Source of the DNA: JAYRSJ01 sp041920215
GTDB lineage: Bacteria > Pseudomonadota > Gammaproteobacteria > Burkholderiales > Burkholderiaceae_C
Length of the DNA stretch: 64,000 nucleotides
Reading direction: 5' to 3'
Assembly (NCBI GenBank): GCA_041920215.1
Contig: JAYRSJ010000010.1
Span: 62,001 to 126,000 of the forward strand
The notes under the pieces were generated by a model that did not search any database, was not told the DNA's origin, and saw only the letters and a program-made list of their open reading frames with translations. This document shows, one piece after another, positions 8,395 through 18,794 of the stretch; within the stretch, counting starts at the first letter, position 1; every line of letters starts with the position of its first letter. Both the position numbers and the translations under genes were made by a program.

Positions 8395-11300
8395 ATGAGC
8401 GGCCCGCAGGACCCACGCTGGCAGTTCTGGATCGATCGCGGCGGCACCTTCACCGACATCGTGGCGCGTCGGCCCGATGGCGGTCTGCAGACCGCCAAGC
8501 TGCTGTCCGAGAACCCTGAGCAGTATCGCGATGCTGCACTGGCCGGCATGCGCCGGCTGCTGGGGCTGGCTGCCGATGCGCCGATACATCCGGCCCAGGT
8601 GGCCTGCGTCAAGATGGGCACGACGGTGGCCACCAACGCACTGCTGGAGCGCAAGGGCGAACCCACGCTGCTGGTGATCACCCAGGGCTTCCGCGACGCG
8701 CTGCGCATCGCCTACCAGAACCGTCCACGTCTGTTCGAGCGCCATATCCAGCTGCCCGAGCTGCTCTATGCCGAGGTGGTGGAGGCGCAGGAGCGTATCG
8801 ACGCCCAGGGTCAGGTCTTGCTCGATCTGGACGAGCGCCAGTTGGAGGTCGATCTGCGCCGCGCCCGCGCCGCCGGCCTGCGTGCCTGCGCCATCGTCTT
8901 CATGCATGGCTACCGCTACACCGGGCACGAGGCGCGCGCGGCGGCGCTGGCACGGCGGCTGGGCTTCAGCCAGGTCTCGGTCTCGCATCAGGTGAGCCCG
9001 CTGGTCAAGCTGATAGGGCGGGGCGACACCACCGTGGTCGATGCCTATCTGTCGCCGATACTGGCGCGCTATGTGGCGCAGGTGGCCGCCGAGATGCCGG
9101 GGGTGCCGCTGTACTTCATGCAGAGCTCTGGCGGGCTGACGCGGGCCGAGCACTTTCAGGGCCGGGACGCCATCCTGTCCGGCCCGGCCGGCGGCATCGT
9201 CGGCATGGTGCGCACCGCCGAGGCGGCCGGGCACGGGCGCCTGATCGGTTTCGATATGGGCGGCACCTCCACCGATGTCTCGCACTATGCCGGCACCTAT
9301 GAGCGCGCCTTCGAAACCCAGGTGGCCGGTGTGCGCGTGCGGGCGCCGATGATGAGCATCCACACCGTCGCGGCCGGTGGCGGTTCCATCATCCGCTTCG
9401 ACGGCGCGCGGCTGCGGGTGGGCCCGGAATCGGCCGGTGCCAATCCCGGGCCGGCTTGCTACCGCCGCGGCGGCCCGCTGACGGTCACCGACGCCAATGT
9501 GATGCTGGGCCGTCTGCAACCCGATTGGTTCCCACCGGTGTTCGGCTCCAGCGGCGACCAGGTGCTGGATGGCGACATGGTTAGGCAACGCTTTGCCGCG
9601 CTGGCCGACGAGGTCAGCCGCAGGCTGGGCAAGACCCTCAAGCCCGAGGCGCTGGCCGAGGGCGCCCTGCAGATCGCGGTGGCCGGCATGGCCAATGCGG
9701 TCAAGAAGATCTCGGTGGCGCGTGGCTACGACGTTAGCCGCTACACCTTGCAGTGCTTTGGCGGCGCCGGTGGCCAGCATGCCTGCCAGGTGGCTGATGC
9801 GCTGGGCATGAGCCGGGTCTTCATAGACCCGCTGGCCGGTGTGCTGTCGGCCTATGGCATGGGCCTGGCCGACCAGGGCTGCCTGCACGAGGCGGCCATC
9901 GAGCAAGCGCTGGACGAGGCGGGGCTGGCGCTGGCGCAATCGCTGCGTCAGCGCCTGGAGGTGCAGGCCAGTCAGGCGCTGCGTGAGCAGGGGCTGAGCG
10001 ATGCGCCGCGGCTGCAGGCGCGCCTGCGTCTGCGCTATCAAGGCAGCGACAGCAGCCTGGAGCTGGGCTTTGATGCCGGCAGCGATCTCCTGCTGCTGCG
10101 CCAGGCCTTCGAGCAGGCCTACCGTCAGCGCTATGCCTTCGTGATGGCCGATAAACCGCTGCTGCTGGAGTCGGTCGCGGTCGAAGCGCTGGCGCCCGGT
10201 GCGGGTCTGGCCGAGGCCGCCGCGGTGGGCGCGGCCACCACCCAGCGGCCCTACTTGGCCAGCGCCGCCACCACCGTGGCCCTGTACGCGGCCGGTGGCT
10301 GGGCCGAGGCCGGCCTGTACCGGCGCGAGCAGCTACGGCCCGGCGCGAGCCTGGACGGGCCGGCCATCATCGTCGAAGCCAATGCCACGACCGTGGTGGA
10401 GCCGGGCTGGCAGGCCCGGGTGGGTGAGCGGCTGCAGCTGGAGCTGCAGCGGGTGCAGCCCAGGCCCAAGGCCAGCGCCGTGGGCACAGAGGCCGATCCG
10501 GTGATGCTGGAGGTCTTCAACAAGCTCTTCATGAACATCGCCGAGCAGATGGGCCTGCGTCTGCAGAACACCGCCCATTCGGTCAATATCAAAGAGCGGC
10601 TGGACTTCTCCTGTGCGCTCTTCGATGCCCAGGGCCAGCTGATCGCCAATGCGCCGCATATGCCGGTGCATCTGGGCTCGATGAGCGAGTCGATACGCGC
10701 GGTGATCGCGGCCCATCCGCAAATGGCACCGGGCGATATCTTCATGCTCAACAACCCCTACCAGGGCGGCACCCATCTGCCCGATGTGACGGTGGTGAGT
10801 CCGGTCTGGGACCAGCCGGGCGAGGCCGGCAAAACGGTGCTGTTCTATGTGGCCTCGCGCGGCCACCATGCCGATATCGGCGGCATCAGCCCCGGTTCGA
10901 TGCCACCCTTCTCGCGCCGCATCGAGGAGGAGGGCGTGCTGCTGGACAACGTCAAGCTGTTGGCAGGTGGCCGGCTATGCGAGGACGAGCTGCTGGCCTT
11001 GCTGCGCAGCGGCCCCTACCCGGCCCGCAATCCGGCCCAGAACCTGGCCGATCTGCAGGCGCAGATCGCGGCCAATGCCAAGGGCGAGCAGGAACTGCGC
11101 GCGATGCTGGAGCAGTACGGCCTGGCCACCGTGCAGGCCTATATGCGCCATGTGCAGGACAATGCCGAGGAAAGCGTGCGTCGCGCGATCGCGCAGCTCG
11201 ACCCAGCGCTGGAGCAGGGCGGTGGCTTTTGCCTGCCGCTGGACAACGGCGCCGAGATCCGGGTACGGGTCACGCTGGACCGCCAGCGCCGCAGCGCCTG

Positions 11301-12054
11301 CATAGACTTCAGCGGCAGCTCGGCCCAGCGCGAGGACAACTTCAACGCACCGCGGGCCGTCACGATGGCCGCGGTGCTCTATGTGTTCCGCACCCTGGTG
11401 GACGACGATATACCGCTGAACGCCGGCTGCCTGAAGCCGTTGGAGCTGATCGTGCCCGAGGGCTCAATGCTCGCGCCGCATGCGCCCGCGGCGGTGGTGG
11501 CGGGCAATGTGGAGGTGTCGAGCTGCGTCACGAATGCGCTCTACGGGGCCCTCGGCGTGCTGGCCTCCAGCCAGTGCACGATGAACAACTTCACCTTCGG
11601 CAACGAGCACCATCAGTACTACGAGACCATTGCCGGCGGTTCAGGAGCCGGGCCTGGCTTCGACGGCACGGCCATGGTGCAGACCCATATGACCAACTCG
11701 CGGCTGACCGACCCGGAAGTGCTGGAGCAGCGTTTTCCGGTGCGGCTGGAGAGCTTCGCGCTGCGGCCGGGCTCGGGCGGCGCAGGATGCTGGCAGGGTG
11801 GCGATGGCGGTGTACGCAGACTGCGCTTTCTGGAGCCCATGCAGGCCGCCATCCTGAGCAACGGACGCTGCCGCGGCGCCTTCGGCCTGGCCGGTGGCGA
11901 GGCGGGTCAGCCCGGTGTGAACCGGGTGGAGCGGCGTGACGGCCGCGTCGAGCGCCTTGGCCATTGCGCCGAACTCGCGATGGAGGCTGGCGATCTGTTC
12001 GTGATCGAGACGCCCGGCGGCGGGGGCTGGGGACGCAAGGAGGAACGGGGATGA
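8395..12054 (+). CDS. 5-oxoprolinase (ATP-hydrolysing), HyuA-HyuB fusion
   Basis: Opens 5-oxo-L-proline to L-glutamate at the expense of ATP in the cytoplasm. The 1219-residue protein is the full-length fused form. The HyuA-like half (about 1-690) begins FWIDRGGTFTDIVARRPDG and has the actin-like motif FDMGGTSTDVS. The HyuB-like half (about 702-1219) begins DPVMLEVFNKLFMNIAEQMG and continues with TAHSVNIKERLDFSCA. The frame is open far upstream, but the start is placed at MSGPQDP because family homology begins there. Its stop overlaps the pcp start (ATGA), coupling it to the enzyme that releases its substrate. Hydantoinase activity cannot be excluded by sequence alone. Confidence 0.93.
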   Translation: MSGPQDPRWQFWIDRGGTFTDIVARRPDGGLQTAKLLSENPEQYRDAALAGMRRLLGLAADAPIHPAQVACVKMGTTVATNALLERKGEPTLLVITQGFRDALRIAYQNRPRLFERHIQLPELLYAEVVEAQERIDAQGQVLLDLDERQLEVDLRRARAAGLRACAIVFMHGYRYTGHEARAAALARRLGFSQVSVSHQVSPLVKLIGRGDTTVVDAYLSPILARYVAQVAAEMPGVPLYFMQSSGGLTRAEHFQGRDAILSGPAGGIVGMVRTAEAAGHGRLIGFDMGGTSTDVSHYAGTYERAFETQVAGVRVRAPMMSIHTVAAGGGSIIRFDGARLRVGPESAGANPGPACYRRGGPLTVTDANVMLGRLQPDWFPPVFGSSGDQVLDGDMVRQRFAALADEVSRRLGKTLKPEALAEGALQIAVAGMANAVKKISVARGYDVSRYTLQCFGGAGGQHACQVADALGMSRVFIDPLAGVLSAYGMGLADQGCLHEAAIEQALDEAGLALAQSLRQRLEVQASQALREQGLSDAPRLQARLRLRYQGSDSSLELGFDAGSDLLLLRQAFEQAYRQRYAFVMADKPLLLESVAVEALAPGAGLAEAAAVGAATTQRPYLASAATTVALYAAGGWAEAGLYRREQLRPGASLDGPAIIVEANATTVVEPGWQARVGERLQLELQRVQPRPKASAVGTEADPVMLEVFNKLFMNIAEQMGLRLQNTAHSVNIKERLDFSCALFDAQGQLIANAPHMPVHLGSMSESIRAVIAAHPQMAPGDIFMLNNPYQGGTHLPDVTVVSPVWDQPGEAGKTVLFYVASRGHHADIGGISPGSMPPFSRRIEEEGVLLDNVKLLAGGRLCEDELLALLRSGPYPARNPAQNLADLQAQIAANAKGEQELRAMLEQYGLATVQAYMRHVQDNAEESVRRAIAQLDPALEQGGGFCLPLDNGAEIRVRVTLDRQRRSACIDFSGSSAQREDNFNAPRAVTMAAVLYVFRTLVDDDIPLNAGCLKPLELIVPEGSMLAPHAPAAVVAGNVEVSSCVTNALYGALGVLASSQCTMNNFTFGNEHHQYYETIAGGSGAGPGFDGTAMVQTHMTNSRLTDPEVLEQRFPVRLESFALRPGSGGAGCWQGGDGGVRRLRFLEPMQAAILSNGRCRGAFGLAGGEAGQPGVNRVERRDGRVERLGHCAELAMEAGDLFVIETPGGGGWGRKEERG

Positions 12055-12722
12055 AGAGCGAGCGGACCATCCTGCTGACCGGCTTCGAGCCCTTCGGCGG
12101 CGCCACGATCAATCCCGCCTGGGAAGTGGCTCGCCGGCTGGATGGTTTGCGTATTGCCGGCCCGGCGGGGCAGCCGGCTGCCCGCGTGCACGCGCGCCAG
12201 CTGCCCTGCGTGTTCGGCGCAGCGCTGCAGGTGCTGGATGAGGCGCTGGACGCGTTGCAGCCCGATCTGGTGCTGGCCCTGGGCCAGGCCGGCGGGCGCA
12301 GCGACCTGTCGCTGGAACGCGTGGCCATCAATGTGGACGATGCGCGCATCCCGGACAACGCCGGCGCCCAGCCGATCGACGCGGCGGTGCGGGCCGGTGC
12401 GCCGGCCGCCTATTTCACGACGCTGCCGATCAAGGCCATGGTGGCCGGCCTGCGTGCGGCCGGACTGCCGGCCTCGGTCTCGCAGACGGCCGGCACCTTT
12501 GTCTGCAACCATGTGTTCTATGGCCTGCAGCATGCACTGAGCGGACGCCCGGCGCGCAGCGGCTTCATGCACATCCCCTATCTGCCCGAGCAGGTGGCGC
12601 GGCTGGCCACACCCCAGCCCAGCCTGCCACTGGAGACGCTGATCCAGGGCGTCAGCCTGGCGCTGCAGCTGGCCTTGCAGCATCAGCAGGATGCACGGCT
12701 GGGCGGTGGCAGTCTGGACTGA
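12051..12722 (+). CDS. pcp: Pyroglutamyl-peptidase I (peptidase C15)
   Basis: Cytoplasmic cysteine peptidase that removes N-terminal pyroglutamate (5-oxoproline) from peptides. The 223-residue protein opens with the family signature LLTGFEPFGG. The catalytic triad is visible: Glu in LSLERVAINVDDARIPDN, Cys in SQTAGTFVCNHVFYG, and His in FMHIPYLPEQ. Its start is embedded in the stop of the 5-oxoprolinase gene, so the two form an operon that liberates pyroglutamate and converts it to glutamate. A strong hairpin terminator follows 22 bases after the stop. Confidence 0.95.
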   Translation: MKSERTILLTGFEPFGGATINPAWEVARRLDGLRIAGPAGQPAARVHARQLPCVFGAALQVLDEALDALQPDLVLALGQAGGRSDLSLERVAINVDDARIPDNAGAQPIDAAVRAGAPAAYFTTLPIKAMVAGLRAAGLPASVSQTAGTFVCNHVFYGLQHALSGRPARSGFMHIPYLPEQVARLATPQPSLPLETLIQGVSLALQLALQHQQDARLGGGSLD

Positions 12723-12744
12723 GCAGAACGGAAGAAGAGCAAAA

Positions 12745-12767
12745 AAAGCCCGGCCAGGCCGGGCTTT
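12745..12767. terminator. Bidirectional intrinsic terminator
   Basis: AAAGCCCGGCC and GGCCGGGCTTT flank a single A, giving a perfect 11-base palindrome with A-rich sequence on its left side and a short T run on the right. It sits between the convergent pcp (+) and PEP-CTERM protease (-) genes and can serve both. Confidence 0.85.
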
Positions 12768-12807
12768 GCTCTGGCGCGGGCCGAGCCGCGCGTTCAGGCT
12801 TGCTGGA

Positions 12808-13983
12808 TCAGACCCTGGGCTGGCGGCGACGGGCGACAAAGCCCACGGTGGCCAGGCCCAGCAGCATCAGCGCATAGGTCTCGGGCTCGGGCACGACCTG
12901 GATCTGGCCGCCGGTCTGCTGGCGCAGGAAGTCTTCGTAGGCGCCCAGGATCATGCCGCCATGGGCGGTGCCGAAGGTGCCGGAGACCTGGTCATTGGCG
13001 AAGCGACGGCCGAAGGTGTTGTTGCCGATCAGCAGCCACTCGCCATTGGCGCCCTGCTTGAAGCTGGGGCCGCCGGAGTCGCCGCCACCCAGCGTGGTCT
13101 CGACATTGTTGGCCAGGATGGGCGAGCAGACGCCGGCCAGATCGCAGTAGGTGTCCACGCCCAGGGCGGCGCTGTCGAAGTCGGCGGTCCAGACCTCGGC
13201 CACGCCACTGAAGTTCTGCTCGTCGTCCAGCTCGTCCAGCGGGCGGTCGATATGGTTGGCGCCAACGCGCTTGGTGCGGAAATCGGCGGTGCCGGCCTGG
13301 TGGCCCGTGATGCCGTTGCCGGTCGTGCCATAGCCCACATGGGTGGCAACCTGGTTCATGCCGATGAAGCTGCTGTCCATGCGGTAGATTTGGGCACCGA
13401 CGGGCGCCGCCTGGCTCAGCGTGATGACCGCGATGTCATCGTTCAGGCAGAAGCCGGAAACGCCCGTGGGGCAGTTGCCGAAGCCCTTGTAGTCGCTGTG
13501 CATGATGGCGGCGCTGGCGGCGATCACCGCATTGCCGTTATTGGCCGAGCCGGCGTTGAAGACGGCACGGACCCGGTCGATGCCGCCGGCCAGCAGCGGG
13601 TTGGTACCGGACTCGTCGCGGTCGATGCAATGCGCGGCCGTCACGATATGCCAGGGCGAGACCAGGGCGCCCGAGCAGATGTAGGAACCGTAGCCGGCAC
13701 CTTGCGCGCCGTTGTTCCAGTTGACCTGGAAGTTCAGGCTGACCACGCCGGACCAGGGCGAGCTCGCCACATTGGGGTCGATGCGCAGGTTCGGGTTGTC
13801 GGTGGGGTTGCCGTCCGGGTCGCCGGCGACGATGGCCGGAGCGATATCGACATTGGCGGGCAGGGTGCCGCGCAGGTTGTAGTAGAGGCCGCTGTCGTTG
13901 CCGGCATAGGCGCTGCCGACGAACAGGGTGGCGACGGCGGCGGCCAGAAAGCCGAGCCTGCTGCTGCTGATCTTGCTCTTCAT
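12808..13983 (-). CDS. Secreted trypsin-like serine protease with PEP-CTERM anchor
   Basis: Chymotrypsin-fold (S1) protease of 391 residues. MKSKISSSRLG and a hydrophobic stretch ending SAYAG form a signal peptide. The catalytic triad is visible as TAAHC (His), DDIAVITL (Asp) and GGGDSGGPSF (Ser). The C-terminus is a PEP-CTERM sorting signal: VVPEPETYALMLLGLATVG, then a basic tail of RRR type. Such proteins are processed by an exosortase and usually linked to extracellular polysaccharide; no exosortase gene is in the window. The start at 13983 is chosen because the signal peptide begins there and GGAG lies 11 bases upstream. The gene stands alone. Confidence 0.9.
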   Translation of the reverse strand: MKSKISSSRLGFLAAAVATLFVGSAYAGNDSGLYYNLRGTLPANVDIAPAIVAGDPDGNPTDNPNLRIDPNVASSPWSGVVSLNFQVNWNNGAQGAGYGSYICSGALVSPWHIVTAAHCIDRDESGTNPLLAGGIDRVRAVFNAGSANNGNAVIAASAAIMHSDYKGFGNCPTGVSGFCLNDDIAVITLSQAAPVGAQIYRMDSSFIGMNQVATHVGYGTTGNGITGHQAGTADFRTKRVGANHIDRPLDELDDEQNFSGVAEVWTADFDSAALGVDTYCDLAGVCSPILANNVETTLGGGDSGGPSFKQGANGEWLLIGNNTFGRRFANDQVSGTFGTAHGGMILGAYEDFLRQQTGGQIQVVPEPETYALMLLGLATVGFVARRRQPRV

Positions 13984-14136
13984 GTGGATCTGCACTCCAG
14001 AGTGTTGGGGGAGATGCCTGCACGGGTAGGCCGGCATCGCGCGTCCGTCGTCAAGCCCTGTCGCCGAGGGCCGCTAGCCGACAGCAAAAAAACTTCACGA
14101 AAACCGCTGGATTGTTCTGCAGTGCTCACAATTCCG

Positions 14137-14154
14137 TGCGGGCTTCACCCCGCA
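14137..14154 (-). terminator. Small stem-loop after tolA
   Basis: TGCGGG pairs with CCCGCA around a six-base loop, 30 bases after the tolA stop and before the protease gene on the same strand. No T run follows, so it is a weak candidate for ending the rib-nusB-tol transcript. Confidence 0.35.
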
Positions 14155-14183
14155 GCTGAGGGGGGTGACTTACCCTAGCGCGC

Positions 14184-15079
14184 TCATTCCAGGGGCTGAA
14201 AGGTGATGACCAGCAGGGCCGGTACGCGGCCGTCGGTATCGCGGGGCAGTATCTCGGTCTTGTCGATGGCGCGCAGCACCGCCCGGTCCCACTCGAGGTC
14301 GCCGCTGGGCTTGAGCAGCCGGCTGCTGAGGATGCGGCCATCCGGCAAGGTGCGAACCTCGACTTCGGCGCGCGGGTTGCTGCCGGGCTTTTCGGCAAAG
14401 ATGATGTTGGGGCGTATGCGCGCCTTGATGCGGCCGGCATAGCTGGCCGAGGGGCCGGCGCTGTGCAGCGCTGTGCCGGTGGCCGTGGGCGCGCCGCTGG
14501 CGCCGGCCATGCCCTGGATGCGGCGCAGATTCTCTTGGCGCAGGGCCTCGCGTCGGGCGGCGTCCTGGGCCTCGGCCTTCTTCTTCGCAAGTTCCCTGGT
14601 CTGCTCCTCGCGGCGCTGCTTGTCCTGCTCGCGCCTGGCCTGCTCCTCGGCACGCCGCGCCTGCTCCTGCTTCTTCAGCCGCTCGGCGGCCAATCGGTCC
14701 TGCTCGGCCTTCAGCTTGGCCTCCCTGGCCTTGACGACCGCAATCTCGGCCTCGCGCTGCTGCTGCAGCTCTTGCTGGTTGGGCGCCTTGGGTTGGGGCT
14801 CAGGCTGAGGCGGCGTTGGCTTCGGCGGAGATTCCGGCTCGGGTTCGGGTTCCGGCGGCGCTTGCTCGCGTGGCGCGGCGGCCACCGGCACCGCGGCCCA
14901 CAGTTCGGCCTCGAAGGCCGGTGGCGTGGCGGTGCGCCACTGCAGGCCGGAGACCAGACCCAGCACCAGCAGCCCATGCGCCAGCAGGGCAAAGGCAAAG
15001 CCGCGACCCAGACCCTGCTCAGCCGGTGGTCGCCCACTGCCGTGCGCAGGCCGTGCCAGCGGTGGCTTCATCGGCAGGC

Positions 15080-15083
<4 letters not shown>
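14184..15083 (-). CDS. tolA: TolA, inner-membrane energy-transducing protein of the Tol-Pal system
   Basis: Bridges the inner-membrane TolQR motor to the outer membrane during envelope constriction. The 299 residues show one N-terminal membrane span (about 30-50), a Pro/Glu-rich stretch (PEPEPEPESPPKP), a long charged helix rich in Ala, Lys, Arg, Glu and Gln at about 100-200, and a C-terminal globular domain (YAGRIKARIRPNIIF and a VEVRTLPDGRI strand) ending in FQPLE. TonB-family domains are similar, but the position directly after tolQ-tolR identifies it. Its ATG overlaps the tolR stop. TolB and Pal genes, normally next, are not found here. Confidence 0.92.
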
Positions 15084-15514
<431 letters not shown>

Positions 15515-15533
15515 CTCAGCACTCCTGCCTCGT

Positions 15534-16225
15534 TCAATCGGCGCCGTGCTGGGCGGCGGGCGCGCCGGCATTGCGCTGCAGGATGTTGGAGAACTCTTCG
15601 ATGAAGGTCTCCATCGTGATCGCGCTGCGGTCGATCTGGCGGGCGAAGCGGTTGTAGGCCAGGACCGCGGGAATGGCCGCGAACAGACCGATGGCGGTCG
15701 CCACCAGCGCTTCGGCGATGCCGGGTGCTACCGTGGCCAGGGTCACCTGCTGCAGGTTCGACAGGCCGACGAAGGCGTGCATGATGCCCCAGATGGTGCC
15801 GAACAGGCCCACATAGGGCGAGACCGATCCGACCGAGGCCAGGAAGGACAGATGACTCTCCATGCTGTCCAGCTCACGCTGGAAGCTGGCCCGCATCGCG
15901 CGGCGGGCGCCGTCCAGCAGCGCGCCGGACTCGGTGACGCGGCGCTCGCGCAGCTTCATGAACTCGCGCATGCCGGCGGCAAAGATGCGTTCCAGCGGCG
16001 CGCCGCCGCTGCGGCCGGCGACGCTCTGATACAGCTCGTTGAGGTTCTTGCCCGACCAGAACTCGCTCTCGAAGGCTTCGTTGGCGGTCTTGATGCGACC
16101 CAGCGCGAAGAACTTGCCGAAGATCACGCTCCAGCTGGCCAGCGACATGGCCAGCAGGCCAGCGATCACCAGCTGTACCGGCAGGCTGGCGTGCAGGATC
16201 AGGGAAACAATGGAGAGGTCTTGGT

Positions 16226-16229
<4 letters not shown>
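15534..16229 (-). CDS. tolQ: TolQ, proton-channel subunit of the Tol-Pal system
   Basis: Polytopic inner-membrane protein that forms the proton channel with TolR. At 231 residues it has the family length, with three membrane spans: one near the N-terminus (LPVQLVIAGLLAMSLASWSV) and two in the ExbB/MotA-type region (ASVGSVSPYVGLFGTIWGIM and ALVATAIGLFAAIPAVLAYN). Its start overlaps the ybgC stop, in the canonical ybgC-tolQ-tolR-tolA order. Confidence 0.96.
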
Positions 16230-16632
<403 letters not shown>

Positions 16633-16636
<4 letters not shown>

Positions 16637-17823
16637 GGCCGGTTCTTGAGCGCGGCGCCCAGCCGGGCCACCGCTTCCATCAGATCGTCCAGGCTGCTGG
16701 CAAAGGACAGGCGCACCCAGCGTTCGGCGCCGAACTTGCCGAAGTCGCGGCCCGGCGTCAGTGCGACATGGGCCTCGCGCATCATCTCGAAGCAGAAGTC
16801 CCAGCTGCTGGTGCTGAAGGCCGACACATCCATCCAGACGTAGAAGGCGCCATCGGGCTGCACCGGCACCTTGAAGCCCAGCTGCTGCAGGGCCGGCACG
16901 ATGGCATCGCGGCGGGCGCGAAAGGCTTCGCGGCGGCGCTCGAACTCGGCCAGCACCGGCGGCTCGAAGCAGGCCAGCGCCGCATGCTGGGCCACGGTGG
17001 AGGCGCAGATGAAGAGGTTCTGGGCCAGCTTCTCGACCGGCGCCACCAGCGCTGGCGGCAGCACCAGCCAGCCCAGGCGCCAGCCGGTCATGCCGAAGTA
17101 CTTGGAGAAGCTGTTGATCGAGACCACATCATCGCCCAGGGCCAGCACGCTGTGCTCGAAGCGCGCGTCATAGCTGAGGCCCAGATAGATCTCGTCGACC
17201 AGGGTCAGGCCGCCGCGCGCCCGGACCGTCTCGACGATGGCGCGCATCTCCTCTGGCGCAATCGAGGTGCCGGTGGGATTGCTGGGCGAGGCCAGCAAGA
17301 CGCCGCGGCTGTGCTCGTTCCAGGCGGCGGCGATCTGCGCACTGCTGGGCTGGAAACGTTGCTCGGGTCCGCACTCCAGCAGCACCGGCGTGGCATCGGC
17401 GGCAGCCACGAAGTGCCGGTTGCAGGGATAGCAGGGGTCGGGCATCAGGACCTGATCGCCGCGCTCAAAGAGGGCCAGGCAGGCCAGCTGCAGCGCGCCC
17501 GAGGCGCCGGCGGTGACGACGATGCGCTCGGGCGCTACCGCCAAGCCCCAGCGCTGCCGGTACCACTGTGACAGCGCCTCGCGCAGCGCCGGCAGGCCGG
17601 TGGCTGGCGTGTACTGGGTGCGGCCGGCGCCCATGCAGGCCTCGGCGGCCGACTGCACCGCGGCGGGGGCGGTGAAGTCGGGCTCGCCGATGTTCAGATA
17701 GATCATGCGCCGCCCGCCCTGGGACGGATCGCAGGCCGGTGTGCGCGCAATCTCGGCGGCGGCCTTGGCGCACTCCATCACGTAGAAGGGCTCGATCTGG
17801 TCGAGCCGGCTGGCCAGCTTCAT
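16633..17823 (-). CDS. Pyridoxal-phosphate-dependent aminotransferase, class I/II
   Basis: Cytoplasmic fold-type I aminotransferase, about 396 residues. Seen: NIGEPDFTAP near the N-terminus, TPATGLPALREAL, the aromatic cofactor-stacking region CYPCNRHFV, the SNPTGTS loop, DEIYLGLSY, and the PLP lysine in SFSKYFGMTGWRLGW. The GWRLGW and GEPDF pattern is typical of the aspartate/alanine subgroup, but the amino donor cannot be fixed from sequence. ATG 17823 is taken as start; a TTG three codons earlier is possible. It lies 12 bases after nusB and overlaps ybgC. Confidence 0.88.
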
Positions 17824-17835
17824 CGCGTGCAAGGC

Positions 17836-18318
17836 TCAGCGGCCGCCGCGTGCGGCCTGCACCTCGACCGGACGCAGATCGGCAGCAGCGCGGTCCAGCA
17901 CGCCATTGACGTATTTGTGCCCGTCGGTGCCGCCGAAGGACTTGGCGAGTTCGACCGATTCATTGATCGCGACCTTGTAGGGGATGTCGATGCAATGCTT
18001 GAGCTCGTAGGCGCCGATCATCAGCACCGCATGCTCGATCGGCGACAGCTCGGTGGTCTTGCGGTCCACATGGCGGGCCAGCACGGTGTCGAGGTCGGCC
18101 GCCTCTTCGACGCAGCCGTTCAGCAAGGCCTCGTAATGCGCCTTGTCGAGCTTGCCGAAGCCCTCCTGCTCGCGCAGATGGGCGTCGATGCTGGCAATGT
18201 CTTCACCGGCCAGCAGCCACTGGTACAGGCCTTGCAGCGCCGCCTCACGGGCACGGCGGCGCGCCGACTTGGCGGGCGCGCGCTTGGTGGCGGTTGTGGT
18301 CTTCTTGTTCTCGCTCAT
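17836..18318 (-). CDS. nusB: Transcription antitermination factor NusB
   Basis: Binds boxA RNA together with NusE (ribosomal protein S10) to prevent premature termination in rRNA operons. The 160-residue protein has a Lys/Ala-rich N-terminus, then SARRRAREAALQGLYQWLL, the family signature. It continues with LSPIEHAVLMIGAYEL and ends with PYKVAINESVELAKSFGGTD and KYVNGVLDR. Its ATG overlaps the ribH stop. The ribH-nusB pairing is highly conserved in proteobacteria. Confidence 0.97.
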   Translation of the reverse strand: MSENKKTTTATKRAPAKSARRRAREAALQGLYQWLLAGEDIASIDAHLREQEGFGKLDKAHYEALLNGCVEEAADLDTVLARHVDRKTTELSPIEHAVLMIGAYELKHCIDIPYKVAINESVELAKSFGGTDGHKYVNGVLDRAAADLRPVEVQAARGGR

Positions 18319-18782
18319 CGGCGCACAGCTTCCAGTAGTTGAGTCATCTCGATCGCGACGCGGGCAGCGTCCCGGCCTTTTTCCTCGGCCCGGGCCCAGG
18401 CCTGGGTTTCGTTCTCTACCGTCAGGATGGCATTGGCAATGGGCAGGCCATGGTCCAGCGACACGCGGCTGACACCGGCGCCGCTCTCGTTGGCCACCAG
18501 CTCGAAATGATAGGTTTCGCCGCGGATGATGCAGCCCAGCGCCACCAGGGCATGGAAGCCGCCGGCACGCGCCAGCGCCTGCAGCGCGACCGGCACTTCG
18601 AGCGCGCCGGGTACGCTCAGGTGAACGATCTCGTCCGCTGCCACGCCATGGGCCAGCAGCTCCTCGCGGCAGCTGCGGGCCAGCTTGTCGGTCAGCTCGG
18701 CATTGAAACGGGCCTGTACCAGGCCGATGCGCAGGCCCTGGCCATTGAGCGGCAGGGACTGGCCTTTGTCGGATGCTTGCAT
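18315..18782 (-). CDS. ribH: 6,7-dimethyl-8-ribityllumazine synthase
   Basis: Condenses 5-amino-6-ribitylamino-uracil with 3,4-dihydroxy-2-butanone 4-phosphate to form lumazine, the penultimate step of riboflavin synthesis, in an icosahedral or pentameric cytoplasmic assembly. The 155 residues contain VQARFNAELTDKL, VPGALEVPVALQAL, and the active-site block ALGCIIRGETYHFELVANES with its catalytic histidine. The gene starts 12 bases after the ribBA stop and overlaps nusB. Confidence 0.97.
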   Translation of the reverse strand: MQASDKGQSLPLNGQGLRIGLVQARFNAELTDKLARSCREELLAHGVAADEIVHLSVPGALEVPVALQALARAGGFHALVALGCIIRGETYHFELVANESGAGVSRVSLDHGLPIANAILTVENETQAWARAEEKGRDAARVAIEMTQLLEAVRR

Positions 18783-18794
18783 GGGCGGTGTTCT

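Noticed and set aside
13984..14183. Sigma-54 promoter for the PEP-CTERM protease
   Set aside because: A run ending TTTTTTTGC was inspected, but no GG lies ten bases before the GC.
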